Shown: piece by piece, positions 27,222-37,643 of the stretch | How positions within the stretch are numbered: the first letter of the stretch is position 1 | How the letters are laid out: every line of letters begins with the position of its first letter | NCBI GenBank assembly: GCA_021790895.1 | Contig: JAJYFM010000002.1 | Location: 1-64,000 of the forward strand | Reading direction: 5' to 3' | DNA length: 64,000 bases | DNA from: a bacterium | Lineage (GTDB): Bacteria; Vulcanimicrobiota; Vulcanimicrobiia; Vulcanimicrobiales; Vulcanimicrobiaceae | Program-made: the position numbers and the translations under genes | The notes under the pieces: generated by a model | Told to the model about the DNA's origin: nothing | Database searches by the model: none | Seen by the model: only the letters and a program-made list of their open reading frames with translations

Positions 27222-30200
27222 TTGACCAGCTATCTCGACGCTCTTCAAGAGCGAGTTGTGCTGTTCGACGGCGCCATGGGCACGCAGCTCATGGCGTTGG
27301 ATTTAACGGCGGCCGATTTCGGCGGCGAACGTCAACTCGGCTGCAACGAGGCTCTGGTGCTCTCGCGTCCGGAACTCATTCGCTCGATTCACGAGCGCTA
27401 TTTCGAGGCGGGCGCCGATGTCGTCGAGACCGATACCTTTACCGCATCGCGACTCAAACTCGATGAGTTCGGAATCGGCGAGCATACCTATGCGGTCAAT
27501 CACGATGCGGCACAACTCGCGCGCAAGGCCGCCGACGCCTATAGCACGCCGAGCCGTCGGCGCTTCGTTGCGGGCTCGATGGGACCGACGGGAATGCTCG
27601 TATCGTCGAGCGATCCATCACTTTCGAAGATTACCTTCGCCGAACTCGCAGAAATCTACGGAGAGCAGGCGCGCGCACTCGTCGACGGCGGCGTCGATCT
27701 CTTGCTGCTGGAGACGATGCAGGATCTCTTAGAACTCAAAGCCGCGATCGTCGGCATCGGGCGCGTCTTTCGCGACGGAGTGCGCCGGGTTCCCATTCAG
27801 GCGCAACCGACGTTGATTACCGAAGGACGGATGTTGCTCGGTACCGATATCTCGGCGGTCTGCGCGGTTCTCGATGCGCTGCCGATCGATGTGATCGGAC
27901 TCAACTGCTCGACCGGCCCGACGCAGATGCGCGACTCCGTTCGGTATCTCGGCGAAAATTCGCGGTGCTACGTCAGCGTTATTCCAAACGCCGGCCTGCC
28001 CCTCATGGGGCCCAAAGGCGAGACGATCTATCCGGAGACGCCGAGCGAACTCACGGCAGAGCTCATGGAATTCGTTCGCGAGTTTGGTGTCCGAGCGATC
28101 GGCGGGTGCTGCGGCACGACTCCCGAGCATATCGTGTCATTGCGCGCGGCGCTCGACGCAAGTGCAGAGGCGCGGTTGCCCCATCGCGCCGCCCCCGCAC
28201 GCGCGGAGTTCGTTGCAAGCGCGATGACGGCGGTCTCGTTAGAGCAGGAACCGCGCCCGCTTATCGTCGGCGAACGCATCAATAGCCAGGGGTCGCGTCG
28301 GGTCAAGCGTCTGCTTCTCGCGGATGATTACGAAGCGATCGGGCAACTCGCCCGCGATCAAATTGAGGGCGGCGCGCACGTCCTCGATGTCTGCACCGCA
28401 CTCACCGAGCGTACCGACGAACCCGAACAGATGCGTGCCGTCGTTCGGCGGCTCGCACAATCGGTCGAAGCGCCGCTGATGGTCGATTCCACTGAAGCCG
28501 CGGTGCTGCGCAGCGCACTGGAGAACTATCCGGGGCGCGCGATCGTCAATTCCGTTCATCTCGAGAGCGGCCGCGCGAAGATCGATGCGATCTTGCCGAT
28601 GGCGATCGAGCACGGCGCCGCCGTCGTCGCACTCACAATCGATGAAGTCGGCATGGCAAAAACGGCGCAACGGAAGGCCGAGGTTGCCAAGCGCATCTAC
28701 GATATCGTCGTCGGCGAGTATGGCTTGCCGCCGCGGGCGCTCATTTTCGACGATCTTACGTTTACCCTCGCAACCGGCGATGTCGAATATATCGATTCGG
28801 CGCGCGAAACGATCGACGGCATTCGTGCGATCAAGGCGGCGCTTCCGGGCGTCCTCACCTCGCTTGGCGTCAGTAATGTCTCGTTCGGGCTCAAGCCCGC
28901 CGCCCGCGCCGCGCTGAACTCCGTCTTTCTGCATCACTGTGTTGAAGCGGGGCTCGACCTCGCGCTCGTTCATCCCAAAGAAATTACGCCGTATGCCGAG
29001 CTCGACGCCGAGGCGCGCGAGGCATGCGACGACTTGGTCTTCAATCGCCGCTCCGATGCGTTGGCGCGCTTCATCGAACGCTATGAAAACGTCGTCGTGC
29101 AAACCGAAGACGAGCGAGCGGCCGACGACGAGCAGACTCCCGCCGAGACGCGCATCCATCAAGCGATTCTGCGTCGTAAGAAAGACGGCATCGAAGCGAT
29201 GCTCGACGAGGTGTTGCAGCGCCACACCCCCGTCGAGGTACTCAACGAAGTGTTGTTGCCGGCGATGAAGGATGTCGGCGACCGATTCGGGGCGGGGGAA
29301 TTAATTCTCCCCTTCGTGTTGCAGTCCGCGGAGGTGATGAAACGCGCCGTTGCGCACGTCGAGCAATTTCTCGAGCGCCGCGAAGGCAGCACGAAAGGAA
29401 CGGTCGTGTTGGCGACGGTCTTCGGCGACGTTCACGATATCGGGAAGAACCTCGTCCATACGATTCTTTCCAATAACGGCTATACCGTCCACGACCTCGG
29501 CAAACAGGTGCCGATGAACGTCATTCTCGAGAAGGCAACCGAAGTGAATGCCGACGCGATCGGTCTCTCCGCGTTGTTGGTCTCGACCAGCAAGCAGATG
29601 CCGGTCTGCGTGCAAGAACAGGATGCGCGAGCGTTGAGCTTCCCCGTCATCGTCGGCGGCGCTGCCATCAATCGCGATTTCGGCAGGCGCATCGCGTTGC
29701 TCGATGACGGACAACGCCCCTTCGAGCCCGGAGTTTTTTACGCGAAGGATGCTTTCGAAGGGCTCGACATTATGGACGTCTTGACCGGCGACGGAGAGCG
29801 ACGCCGAAAATTCGTCGAACGCGTGAAAGCTGAGGCGATCGGCGCGCAAGCGAAGCTCCGCGAGGCGGCGAGCCCATCGGGAGAGCTTCGCATCTCCGCT
29901 GTGAAGCGCGTCGTCGTCGAGCCGCCGACGCCGCCGTTTTGGGGCGCACGGACGCTCGCCGAGATCGATGTGCGCGAGCTCTGGGACTGCTTCGATCTCA
30001 AGTCGCTCTACCGACTCTCGTGGGGCGCCGGCAATCAGAAGGGCGAAGCCTTTGAAACGACGGTACGCGAGGAGTTCGAACCGCGGCTTGCCCGCTATCG
30101 CGCCGAGGCCGAACGCGGCGAGATCATCCACCCGCGCGTTGCGTACGGCTATTTTCCGGTCGCCGGAATCGGCAACGATGTGCTTTTCTATGATCCGGAG

Positions 30201-30695
30201 GACCCAACGCGCGAAGTGGCGCGCATGGCGTTTGCTCGGCAACGCGGCGGCGAGCATCTCTCGCTCGCCGACTACCTGCGCGAGCCGATCGACGGAGCAG
30301 CCTCGGATCTCCTTGCGCTCCAAGTCGTCACCGTCGGCGCAGAGGTCGCCGAGCAGATCGAAGCGCTGCAAGCGCGCGGCGAGTTCAGCGAATCGTACTT
30401 TCTTCACGGGTTCTCGGTTCAATCTGCGGAGGCGTTGGCGGAGTGGAGCCATCGACGTATTCGCCGCGAACTTGCTTTGGATCCCGAGCGAGGAAAGCGT
30501 TACTCGTGGGGTTATGGAGCTTGCCCCGATCTCGCGCAGCATGAGATTGCGTTCGGCTTGCTCGACGCCGAGCGCAGAATCGGCGTACGCTTGACCGAGA
30601 GCTTCCAAATCGTTCCCGAGCAGTCGACGGCCGCGCTGGTGATCCACCATCCGAACGCGAGTTATTTCAACGCGGCAGCAACGATCGAGCGCTGA
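27222..30695 (+). CDS. metH: Cobalamin-dependent methionine synthase
   Basis: The roughly 1157-residue protein has all four modules in order: homocysteine domain (LFDGAMGTQ; zinc Cys in GGCCGTTPEH), folate/pterin domain (GERINSQGSR), B12-binding domain (DVHDIGKN His ligand motif) and SAM-activation domain (RYSWGYGACPDL, FQIVPEQSTAAL). It methylates homocysteine with methyl-tetrahydrofolate. TTG at 27222 is the nearest start, with GGAGG 15-20 bp upstream overlapping the asparaginase end. It depends on B12, for which this window also encodes uptake genes. Confidence 0.95.
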   Translation: MTSYLDALQERVVLFDGAMGTQLMALDLTAADFGGERQLGCNEALVLSRPELIRSIHERYFEAGADVVETDTFTASRLKLDEFGIGEHTYAVNHDAAQLARKAADAYSTPSRRRFVAGSMGPTGMLVSSSDPSLSKITFAELAEIYGEQARALVDGGVDLLLLETMQDLLELKAAIVGIGRVFRDGVRRVPIQAQPTLITEGRMLLGTDISAVCAVLDALPIDVIGLNCSTGPTQMRDSVRYLGENSRCYVSVIPNAGLPLMGPKGETIYPETPSELTAELMEFVREFGVRAIGGCCGTTPEHIVSLRAALDASAEARLPHRAAPARAEFVASAMTAVSLEQEPRPLIVGERINSQGSRRVKRLLLADDYEAIGQLARDQIEGGAHVLDVCTALTERTDEPEQMRAVVRRLAQSVEAPLMVDSTEAAVLRSALENYPGRAIVNSVHLESGRAKIDAILPMAIEHGAAVVALTIDEVGMAKTAQRKAEVAKRIYDIVVGEYGLPPRALIFDDLTFTLATGDVEYIDSARETIDGIRAIKAALPGVLTSLGVSNVSFGLKPAARAALNSVFLHHCVEAGLDLALVHPKEITPYAELDAEAREACDDLVFNRRSDALARFIERYENVVVQTEDERAADDEQTPAETRIHQAILRRKKDGIEAMLDEVLQRHTPVEVLNEVLLPAMKDVGDRFGAGELILPFVLQSAEVMKRAVAHVEQFLERREGSTKGTVVLATVFGDVHDIGKNLVHTILSNNGYTVHDLGKQVPMNVILEKATEVNADAIGLSALLVSTSKQMPVCVQEQDARALSFPVIVGGAAINRDFGRRIALLDDGQRPFEPGVFYAKDAFEGLDIMDVLTGDGERRRKFVERVKAEAIGAQAKLREAASPSGELRISAVKRVVVEPPTPPFWGARTLAEIDVRELWDCFDLKSLYRLSWGAGNQKGEAFETTVREEFEPRLARYRAEAERGEIIHPRVAYGYFPVAGIGNDVLFYDPEDPTREVARMAFARQRGGEHLSLADYLREPIDGAASDLLALQVVTVGAEVAEQIEALQARGEFSESYFLHGFSVQSAEALAEWSHRRIRRELALDPERGKRYSWGYGACPDLAQHEIAFGLLDAERRIGVRLTESFQIVPEQSTAALVIHHPNASYFNAAATIER

Positions 30696-30759
30696 TATCC
30701 CGAAAGGGAATCCCTCCGCGCCTACCTAATCGGCAAAGAAACTGCTGACGGGAGAACTT

Positions 30760-32217
30760 ATGGCAAAGCACGCCGCCGGCTTGCGGGCATCGAAGCCGCT
30801 CTCTATTCACGTTGACGAGCTCATGCGTCGGCTTTCCACGCGAACCGCGACCATCGGCGTTATCGGCCTGGGCTATGTCGGGCTGCCGCTCGCCGTTGAA
30901 TTTGCGACGAAGTTCCCGAAAGTGCTTGGTTTTGATATCAGCGACGAGCGCGTCTTGGTGTTAAACGCCGGGCGTTCGCCGATTCGCGATGTGCCTGAGG
31001 AGCGCGTTGGCGAGTTGGTCGCCGCCGGGCGCTTCGAATGCACCAGCGAATTTACGCGGCTTGCCGAGTGCGATGCGGTCGTCATCTGCGTTCCGACGCC
31101 GCTCGGGATCGGAAATCTTCCCGACCTCACCTGTATTTTCGACGCCGCCGAGCAGGTGGCTGGGGCATTGCGGCATGGGCAATTGGTCGTTTTGGAGTCG
31201 ACGACCTATCCGGGTACCACCGAAGAAGTACTCGTCCCGATTCTCGAGCGCTCGAACCTTCATGCGGATCGCGATTTTCTGGTGGCGTTCTCACCGGAGC
31301 GTATCGATCCCGGCCGCGACTTGCCGCTCCATTTGATCCCGAAGATTATCGGCGGCTGTAGCGAGCGCTCGGCCGACGCGGCGCGATTGTTGTACGGAGC
31401 GGTCTTCGACGAAACGCCGGTCGTCTCGTCGGCGCGTGCCGCTGAAACGGTAAAACTTCTGGAAAATACATTCCGCCTCGTCAATATCGGCTTCATCAAT
31501 GAGTTTGCACGGCTCTGCCGCCAGCTCAATATCGATTCAGGGGAAGTCATCGCGGCGGCGTCGACCAAGCCATTCGGGTTCATGCCCTTTCAACCCGGTC
31601 CCGGCGTCGGCGGACATTGCATACCACTCGACCCGCACTATCTTGCCTGGGAATCGAAACGGCAGGGCTTTACCTCGCGCTTCATCGAGCTCGCTGAAGA
31701 TATCAATTCGCAGATGCCGAGCTACGTCGTCGATCTTATTTCCGGAGCGTTGAACGAATCGAGAAAATCGCTGCGCGATGCCCATGTCCTCGTCATCGGC
31801 GTGGCCTACAAGCGAAATATCGACGATACGCGGCGTAGCCCCGCCGTTGCGGTGATCGATCGCTTGAGAATGCGCGGTGCCGTCGTCTCCTATCACGATC
31901 CCTACGTCGCCGAACTCGACGGAAGACACAATGATTGGCCGGAGTGGCGCCCGCGCGTCATCGTGCCCTACGAACGTCGCGCCGGGGAGCCGTCCGATGA
32001 AGCGAGCTCGCATCGGCGCCGCCGCGTCGATACGTTGACCAGCGTTCCGCTCGATCCCGGGCATCTGGCTCGTGCCGACTGTGTGGTCATTTTAACCGAT
32101 CACGACGTTATCGACTACCAGGCGATTCTCGACAACGCCACGCTCATTGTCGATACGCGACAGGCGATTTCCGCTGAAAAAGCGGCGGCATCGTCGGCAC
32201 GGGTATATGCGTTGTGA
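30760..32217 (+). CDS. Nucleotide-sugar dehydrogenase (UDP-GlcNAc/ManNAc type)
   Basis: The 485-residue protein has a Rossmann start GLGYVGLPLAVEF and the catalytic Cys in PGPGVGGHCIPLDP. It keeps the three-domain WecC/WbpA layout, which oxidises the C6 hydroxyl of a UDP-sugar to the uronic acid. A roughly 25-residue insertion near residue 400 is hydrophilic. It overlaps the epimerase by 4 bp (GTGA) and starts the polysaccharide-type locus. Confidence 0.9.
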   Translation: MAKHAAGLRASKPLSIHVDELMRRLSTRTATIGVIGLGYVGLPLAVEFATKFPKVLGFDISDERVLVLNAGRSPIRDVPEERVGELVAAGRFECTSEFTRLAECDAVVICVPTPLGIGNLPDLTCIFDAAEQVAGALRHGQLVVLESTTYPGTTEEVLVPILERSNLHADRDFLVAFSPERIDPGRDLPLHLIPKIIGGCSERSADAARLLYGAVFDETPVVSSARAAETVKLLENTFRLVNIGFINEFARLCRQLNIDSGEVIAAASTKPFGFMPFQPGPGVGGHCIPLDPHYLAWESKRQGFTSRFIELAEDINSQMPSYVVDLISGALNESRKSLRDAHVLVIGVAYKRNIDDTRRSPAVAVIDRLRMRGAVVSYHDPYVAELDGRHNDWPEWRPRVIVPYERRAGEPSDEASSHRRRRVDTLTSVPLDPGHLARADCVVILTDHDVIDYQAILDNATLIVDTRQAISAEKAAASSARVYAL

Positions 32218-33188
32218 GAGTTCTCGTTACGGGTGGAGCGGGCTTTATCGGCTCGCATCTCTGCGACGCGCTGCTCGATGCCGGCCACGAAGTAAGGGCG
32301 CTCGACGATCTCTCCACCGGTACTCTCGCGAACCTTACCGCCGCGCTCGCTCGCCCCGGTTGCGATTTTATTGAAGGAGATATTCGCAATACATCGCTCG
32401 TCGAGCGCGCCTTAGAACATTGCGATGCCGTCGTCCACCTCGCCGCGCGAATCGGCTTGCGCATTATCGTCGAGAGTCCGTTCGACACCCTCGACGTCAA
32501 TGCGCGCGGCACGGAGAGCGTCGTGCAGGCAGCATTAAAGAACAACACGCCGGTTCTCGTGGCTTCTACGTCGGAGGTCTACGGATATTCGACAAAGATC
32601 CCGTCGAACGAGGACGACCCGATCTGTTTCGGGTCGCCGACGATCGGGCGGTGGAGCTATGCCTGCGCCAAAGCATATGACGAGTTCTATGCGCTTGCGC
32701 TACATCGCGAGCGCGGACTGCCGGTCGTCGTCGTCCGCCTCTTCAACACGGTCGGTGCGCGACAAAGCGGTCGTTACGGCATGGTCATCCCGCGCCTTAC
32801 CGAGCAGGCACTCACCGGTAAGGCATTAACGGTCTATGGCGACGGAACGCAGACGCGTTGTTTTTGTTCGGTGCGCGATGTTACCGCTGCGCTTTCGACG
32901 ATCGTCTCGCGGATACACGCATTGGCCGGCGAGGTATTGAACATCGGAAATCCGGTTGAAATGACGATTTTGAATTTAGCCAAAGAGATTCTCGAGCGCA
33001 CCGCATCGACGTCAACGATCGAGTTCGTACCATTTTCACAAGCGTACCCTGTGGGGTTCGAAGAGATCATGCGCCGCGTTCCCGATATATCGAAAGCTCG
33101 ACAAGCGATCTCTTTCGATCCCAAGGTCCCGCTCGAAAGCATCCTCGACGACGTCATCGCGGGGCTACGCTCGACGGCGAAACGATGA
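32214..33188 (+). CDS. NAD-dependent UDP-sugar epimerase/dehydratase
   Basis: The 324-residue extended SDR enzyme has TGGAGFIGSHL and the YxxxK pair in SYACAKAYDEF. It is close to UDP-glucuronate/UDP-glucose 4-epimerases (LFNTVGARQ, VYGDGTQTRCF). GTG 32214 overlaps the dehydrogenase stop. It would interconvert or decarboxylate the product of that enzyme. Confidence 0.9.
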   Translation: MRVLVTGGAGFIGSHLCDALLDAGHEVRALDDLSTGTLANLTAALARPGCDFIEGDIRNTSLVERALEHCDAVVHLAARIGLRIIVESPFDTLDVNARGTESVVQAALKNNTPVLVASTSEVYGYSTKIPSNEDDPICFGSPTIGRWSYACAKAYDEFYALALHRERGLPVVVVRLFNTVGARQSGRYGMVIPRLTEQALTGKALTVYGDGTQTRCFCSVRDVTAALSTIVSRIHALAGEVLNIGNPVEMTILNLAKEILERTASTSTIEFVPFSQAYPVGFEEIMRRVPDISKARQAISFDPKVPLESILDDVIAGLRSTAKR

Positions 33189-33970
33189 AGCGTTGGTTGG
33201 CGGTCGTGGCCGTAGCGTTCGCGGTCGGCATTCCGACCGGTGCCGACGCGCTCTGTCGCATCCCTCCGCCTCCGACGGAGCGAGTAACGGTGCAAGAAGG
33301 CGTATCGAGTGCAACGCTCACCAAAGGGCGGGGAACGTGGAGCAGCAGTTCGCTGCTGGTCGAGGAGCGCGACGGGAATAAACATTCCGCCTACATCCGC
33401 GCAGCCGATGACGTGCGCTTCGGGCAGAACGATAACGAATACGAAGGAGGTGCGTATCTGGCGCTCACTCCTCATGCAATCGCCGACGTCATCGGTTCGT
33501 TTAGCCCCCAGCACCACGTGTTGCCGGCCTCAAGCGTTCAAGGGGATATGGATTTTCGTGCCGGAGCCGGCTATGGGTATCAAGTGGGATACGTTGCCCG
33601 CCGGTACAGCGCGGTCGACGCCGCTATCGGGCACCTCGGGATGGATCGGTACTTTCGCGATCTTCGTCTCGCCGGAACGCTGACGTTTGCGCGCCTATCG
33701 AACGTTCCCGGCGTCGCGCTCTCCGAGGGAATCTCATTGGCGCGCTACCTGCCGTGCGATACCGAAAACATTTCGTTTTCAACCGGGCGCGACGTCGAGA
33801 ACGTCGGTTTCGGAACGCCGCCGGCGGTCTATCACAGCTTGGCGCTCTTTCTCGGTGATACGCACCGGCTCAGCTCTCACATCGGATTAAACATCGGCAT
33901 GGGCTGGTTTGGATTGACCGGCGCATACGATCGTTTCGAGGTACGCATTGCACTCCGCGAGCGCCTCTGA
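33185..33970 (+). CDS. YaiO-family outer-membrane beta-barrel protein
   Basis: The 261-residue protein has a signal peptide (cleavage near ADA-L) followed by alternating hydrophobic strands ending in an Arg-Leu terminus. The length and flow (YEGGAYLAL, GYQVGYVARRY, GLNIGMGWFG) fit the YaiO barrel family. Its members often sit beside HEAT-repeat and glycosyltransferase genes, as here. It is likely the export porin of the polysaccharide. ATGA overlap with the epimerase. Confidence 0.7.
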   Translation: MKRWLAVVAVAFAVGIPTGADALCRIPPPPTERVTVQEGVSSATLTKGRGTWSSSSLLVEERDGNKHSAYIRAADDVRFGQNDNEYEGGAYLALTPHAIADVIGSFSPQHHVLPASSVQGDMDFRAGAGYGYQVGYVARRYSAVDAAIGHLGMDRYFRDLRLAGTLTFARLSNVPGVALSEGISLARYLPCDTENISFSTGRDVENVGFGTPPAVYHSLALFLGDTHRLSSHIGLNIGMGWFGLTGAYDRFEVRIALRERL

Positions 33971-35093
33971 GCCGCTGCTGTGGCTCATCGAACTCAGCGT
34001 CCTGTTTTCGTCGATCATGACCGCAGCGTTGGTCGTTGCGTTCGTTTTCTTACGCACGCGCAACTCCATCGTCAGGAAAAGACAGGAGCGCCTCACGGGG
34101 CGCTGGCGCTCGATTTTTAAAACGGCATATACCGGCGAGGCATTGCCCGAGGTCTTGCCGCGGGTGAGTCGGCGCGATTGGTTTACCGTGATGGGACTGT
34201 TTTCGCAGTTCCACCAACTCCGCGACAAAGATCGCGACCGAGCGCGCGAGGTGCTGCCGAAACTCGATAGCCTCGCCTACGATATCCGCCTCGACCGGCA
34301 CGCGCTCTACTGGCTCAATCGTGGTGACGATGCGGAGAAGATTCTTGCCTTGACCGCGCTCGGACAGTTGCGCGAATCGGCCGCTCTTGACGATGCGATA
34401 CGGCTCTCCGCCGACGAAGGGGCGGAGCTCTCGCGTGCTGCCGCACAATGTGCACTGCGGATCGACGCCCGTTTTACCGACGGAGTGCTGGAACTCGTTC
34501 GAGATCGCGACGATTGGGTTCGCTCGCGGGTCGAAACGATGTTAAAAGAGATCGATCAGGTCGATCTCGACGAAGCCTTGCGCGCCGCGATCGGAACTGC
34601 CGACGACGCGGGGAAGCGACGGCTCCTCGATTTCGTGCGCTTTTGTTCGCCATCTCCGGCGCGCGCGGTCTGCAAGCGCGTGCTCGAAGAATCGGAGGAT
34701 GAAGAGACGATCGCCGCCGCGCTACGTTCGCTCGCGCCGCTGGCATCTGAAGAAGATCGGGCGCTGGCGTTAAAATACTGCGCGCACGAATCGCCGATCG
34801 TCTTGCTCTCGGCATTGCGCGTCCTGCGGAAGTGCGTCCGTTACGATGACCGAGAAACACTGTTACGGTTGGCCTCGCACCGAGATTATTGGGTTCGTTT
34901 GCGCGCAGCCGAGGCAATTGTCGAACTCTATGGGGAGAGCGGCCTTATCGAAGAATTTCTCGAGGAGGTCGACGACCGTTATGCGCGCGATGCGATCGCC
35001 CAAGCGATCGCCGAACGAAAAATGATGGCCCACCGCTCGCGGTTGCGCGATCGTCGCGCGGCCTCACAAGGCGCTCCCGAGGCGCGGCTGTGA
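33948..35093 (+). CDS. Membrane-anchored HEAT-repeat protein
   Basis: The 381-residue protein has one N-terminal transmembrane helix (about 12-35) then tandem helical HEAT-like repeats (for example LALTALGQLRE, VLLSALRVLRK, WVRLRAAEAIVEL). TTG 33948 overlaps the YaiO end. It probably acts as a scaffold linking the glycosyltransferase at the inner membrane to the export apparatus. Confidence 0.8.
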   Translation: MHSASASEPLLWLIELSVLFSSIMTAALVVAFVFLRTRNSIVRKRQERLTGRWRSIFKTAYTGEALPEVLPRVSRRDWFTVMGLFSQFHQLRDKDRDRAREVLPKLDSLAYDIRLDRHALYWLNRGDDAEKILALTALGQLRESAALDDAIRLSADEGAELSRAAAQCALRIDARFTDGVLELVRDRDDWVRSRVETMLKEIDQVDLDEALRAAIGTADDAGKRRLLDFVRFCSPSPARAVCKRVLEESEDEETIAAALRSLAPLASEEDRALALKYCAHESPIVLLSALRVLRKCVRYDDRETLLRLASHRDYWVRLRAAEAIVELYGESGLIEEFLEEVDDRYARDAIAQAIAERKMMAHRSRLRDRRAASQGAPEARL

Positions 35094-36526
35094 GCGTCAA
35101 CGGCCACGCGACGATCGAGGCGATTGTCGTCTTTATCGAGTCGGGGCTCTTTCTGTATTTCCTGATTATCAACGGTTACTATGCTTTTACCGGCGGTGTC
35201 GCGCTTTTTCGATTGCCGAGTTTCGTAAAAATGCACCTTGCCGACCCCGTGCGCCGTTCGAACTCCACGCTCGATCGTCCGGTGACGATGCTTGTTCCGG
35301 CATATAACGAACGAGAGATCATCGTGACCTCGGTGCGCTCGATGCTCGCCTTAGAATATGTAAACTTCGAAATCGTCGTCATTAACGACGGTTCGAACGA
35401 CGATACCCTCGAGCGTTTGCACGAAGCGTTCGACCTCGAGCCGTACGAAGGAATCTATCGCGTCGAACTGCCGACGGAAGAAGTGCGGGAGGTCTACCAG
35501 TCGCGCCTGCACCCGGAACTGCGGGTAATCGACAAAGTCAACGGCGGGAAAGGCGACGCGCTCAATGCCGGCATCAATCTCTCGCGCTATCCGCTCCTTT
35601 TTACCGCCGATGCCGATTCCTATTATCATCGGCAGACCTTGCAGTGGATGGTGGAGCCGTTCCAGCGGGATCGCCGAACCGTGGTGGTCGGGGGCGCGGT
35701 TGCGGTCGGGAATGCGTCGACCCCGGTCGACGATAAGCCCTTCGAGCCGTCGCTGCCGAAGAATCTGATGCAGCTCTTTCAAGTGTTGGAGTACCTACGC
35801 GCGTTTTTAGCGACGCGCATGGGCTTTGCGCCGTTCAACGCGCTGGGCATCGTCTCGGGAGCCTGTGGACTCTGGCGTCGCGACATCATTATCGCGTGCG
35901 AAGGCTTTCGAACCGATACCATCTGGGAAGATATGGAGATGACGCTGCGCGTCCATAATTATTGCATCAACACGGGGCAACCATATCGCATCGCGTTCTC
36001 GCCGTTCCCGGTCTGTTGGACCGACGTACCGGCTTCGCCGAAGGTGCTCTACAATCAACGAAAGGGCTGGCACCGCCATCTTTCGGAGTGCGTGATCATC
36101 CATCGGAAATTGCTCTTCGGGCACGGCGGGATGTTTAGCTGGGTGACGATGCCTTATTTGGTATTTTTTGAGTGGCTCGCCCCGATCGTCGTGATCGGAG
36201 GGGTGATTTTTTCGGTGACGATGGCCGCCCTCGGGTTTCTCGATTGGAATACGCAATGGTGGCTGCTGGGGCTGGTCTTCGTCCTCGCGATGTTCGGATC
36301 GATCATCAGCATTTTGCTCGATGAAATTTCGTTCACCGCCTATCGGCTCAGCCAGGTCTGGGTGCTCTTCGCCGCCGCGCTTTTGGAGAATTTCGGCTAT
36401 CGCCAGTTCGTGATGGTCGCGAATTTTTCGGGCTTGATGGCATGGTTGTTCCGTCGGCCGGTTCGAGGAAGCACGAAGTATCCTGGACTTTTTGTCGCAC
36501 CCTGGGTTCCCAAGCGTCGCGACTGA
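35090..36526 (+). CDS. Family 2 processive glycosyltransferase
   Basis: The 478-residue membrane protein has an N-terminal helix, a GT-A domain with INDGSNDD, DADS (metal-binding), EDMEM (catalytic base) and QRKGW (the QxxRW-like acceptor motif), then three or four C-terminal helices. The layout is like poly-GlcNAc (PgaC) and hyaluronan synthases, so it likely makes a surface polysaccharide. GTG 35090 overlaps the HEAT stop. Confidence 0.9.
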   Translation: MSVNGHATIEAIVVFIESGLFLYFLIINGYYAFTGGVALFRLPSFVKMHLADPVRRSNSTLDRPVTMLVPAYNEREIIVTSVRSMLALEYVNFEIVVINDGSNDDTLERLHEAFDLEPYEGIYRVELPTEEVREVYQSRLHPELRVIDKVNGGKGDALNAGINLSRYPLLFTADADSYYHRQTLQWMVEPFQRDRRTVVVGGAVAVGNASTPVDDKPFEPSLPKNLMQLFQVLEYLRAFLATRMGFAPFNALGIVSGACGLWRRDIIIACEGFRTDTIWEDMEMTLRVHNYCINTGQPYRIAFSPFPVCWTDVPASPKVLYNQRKGWHRHLSECVIIHRKLLFGHGGMFSWVTMPYLVFFEWLAPIVVIGGVIFSVTMAALGFLDWNTQWWLLGLVFVLAMFGSIISILLDEISFTAYRLSQVWVLFAAALLENFGYRQFVMVANFSGLMAWLFRRPVRGSTKYPGLFVAPWVPKRRD

Positions 36527-36598
36527 GGGAGCAGAAGCAGGAACCCCCAGGCCGACGGGAGGAGTACCTTTTGCTTCCCGAGATTTGGAGGATAGCGC

Positions 36599-37633
36599 AT
36601 GTCTCTCACCCCTCGTGGGATCCTACTCGCGGTCATCGCCGTGCTGCGATTTGCGTTGGGTCTCGTCGTTTGGGTCGCTTCCGTCGTTTTGCTGGGGCTT
36701 TTTGCGCTGGAATTCGTGCATGCGCCGCACCTCGAAACGACGGCGCTCGTGAAACTCGCGCATCGCCTTGGCGATGCCGACATTCGCATCGTCTCGCGGT
36801 GGTTCGGGCTCTCCTGGCCGAGCGGCGCGCGCATCAGCTACGTCCCGCTCGGGATGGCGATCGCGATCTGGATCGCCAAGGGCATTCTCGATTCGGTCTT
36901 ACAACGGCTCGATTATATCGTCCGTCATACCTTGAAGGCCTCGACGCGCAGCGGTCTGAGCGCATCGCATGGAGGTGGAGCCGACGGCGGAATCTCGATG
37001 CGGAAACTCGATGCCGAATCCGAGCATCATCGCAGCATCTTGCTCAAGCGCTATCGCGAGATTGAAGGCGCGCTCAAATCCTCGTCCCGCAAGCCGTGTA
37101 CCTTTCTTTCGATCGATATCGTCGGCTCCACGAAAATGAAGATCGGCGAGCGCCCGACGGCGGTCGCGGCGACCTTCCAGGCCTACGAAGAGATGGTGCG
37201 CAACACGTTCGATTCCTACAGCGTGTGGAAGCAGACATGGACACCCGACGGCGTCATGGCCTGTTTTCTCGACCGCGACCTTGGCGTCGCGGCGGGGCAG
37301 CGCGTTCTCGCCGAACTCGAGCCGTTCAATAAAAATGAAAATCAACTGCGAACGCCGATCGAGGTCCGTTGCGGGCTCAACGACGGCGAGGTGGTGATTT
37401 TCGAAGATAGCCAATTGGAGAAGGTCGCCGACCACGCGATCGATGTCGCCGGACACATGCAGAAGCACGCCGATATCAACGCGCTCTGGCTGAGCACCGA
37501 AGTATTCGGGCGCATGGAGAACAAGAGCGGTTTCGCGCCGGTCGAGGCCGAGGTCGATGGCTTTGCGGTGATGGAATGGAAGCCGACCGCCGGAGAAGCG
37601 TCGGCGCCAGGGGAGAGCGACCGGGCAGGCTAA
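36599..37633 (+). CDS. Membrane-anchored class III nucleotidyl cyclase
   Basis: The 344-residue protein has two N-terminal transmembrane helices (about 10-35 and 80-100) and a cytoplasmic cyclase homology domain. Metal aspartates are visible in FLSIDIVGST and TPDGVMACF; the purine-binding Lys/Asp positions need alignment. It probably makes cAMP or cGMP. It follows the polysaccharide genes by 72 bp and may regulate them. Confidence 0.75.
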   Translation: MSLTPRGILLAVIAVLRFALGLVVWVASVVLLGLFALEFVHAPHLETTALVKLAHRLGDADIRIVSRWFGLSWPSGARISYVPLGMAIAIWIAKGILDSVLQRLDYIVRHTLKASTRSGLSASHGGGADGGISMRKLDAESEHHRSILLKRYREIEGALKSSSRKPCTFLSIDIVGSTKMKIGERPTAVAATFQAYEEMVRNTFDSYSVWKQTWTPDGVMACFLDRDLGVAAGQRVLAELEPFNKNENQLRTPIEVRCGLNDGEVVIFEDSQLEKVADHAIDVAGHMQKHADINALWLSTEVFGRMENKSGFAPVEAEVDGFAVMEWKPTAGEASAPGESDRAG

Positions 37634-37643
37634 TCCGTCGAGC

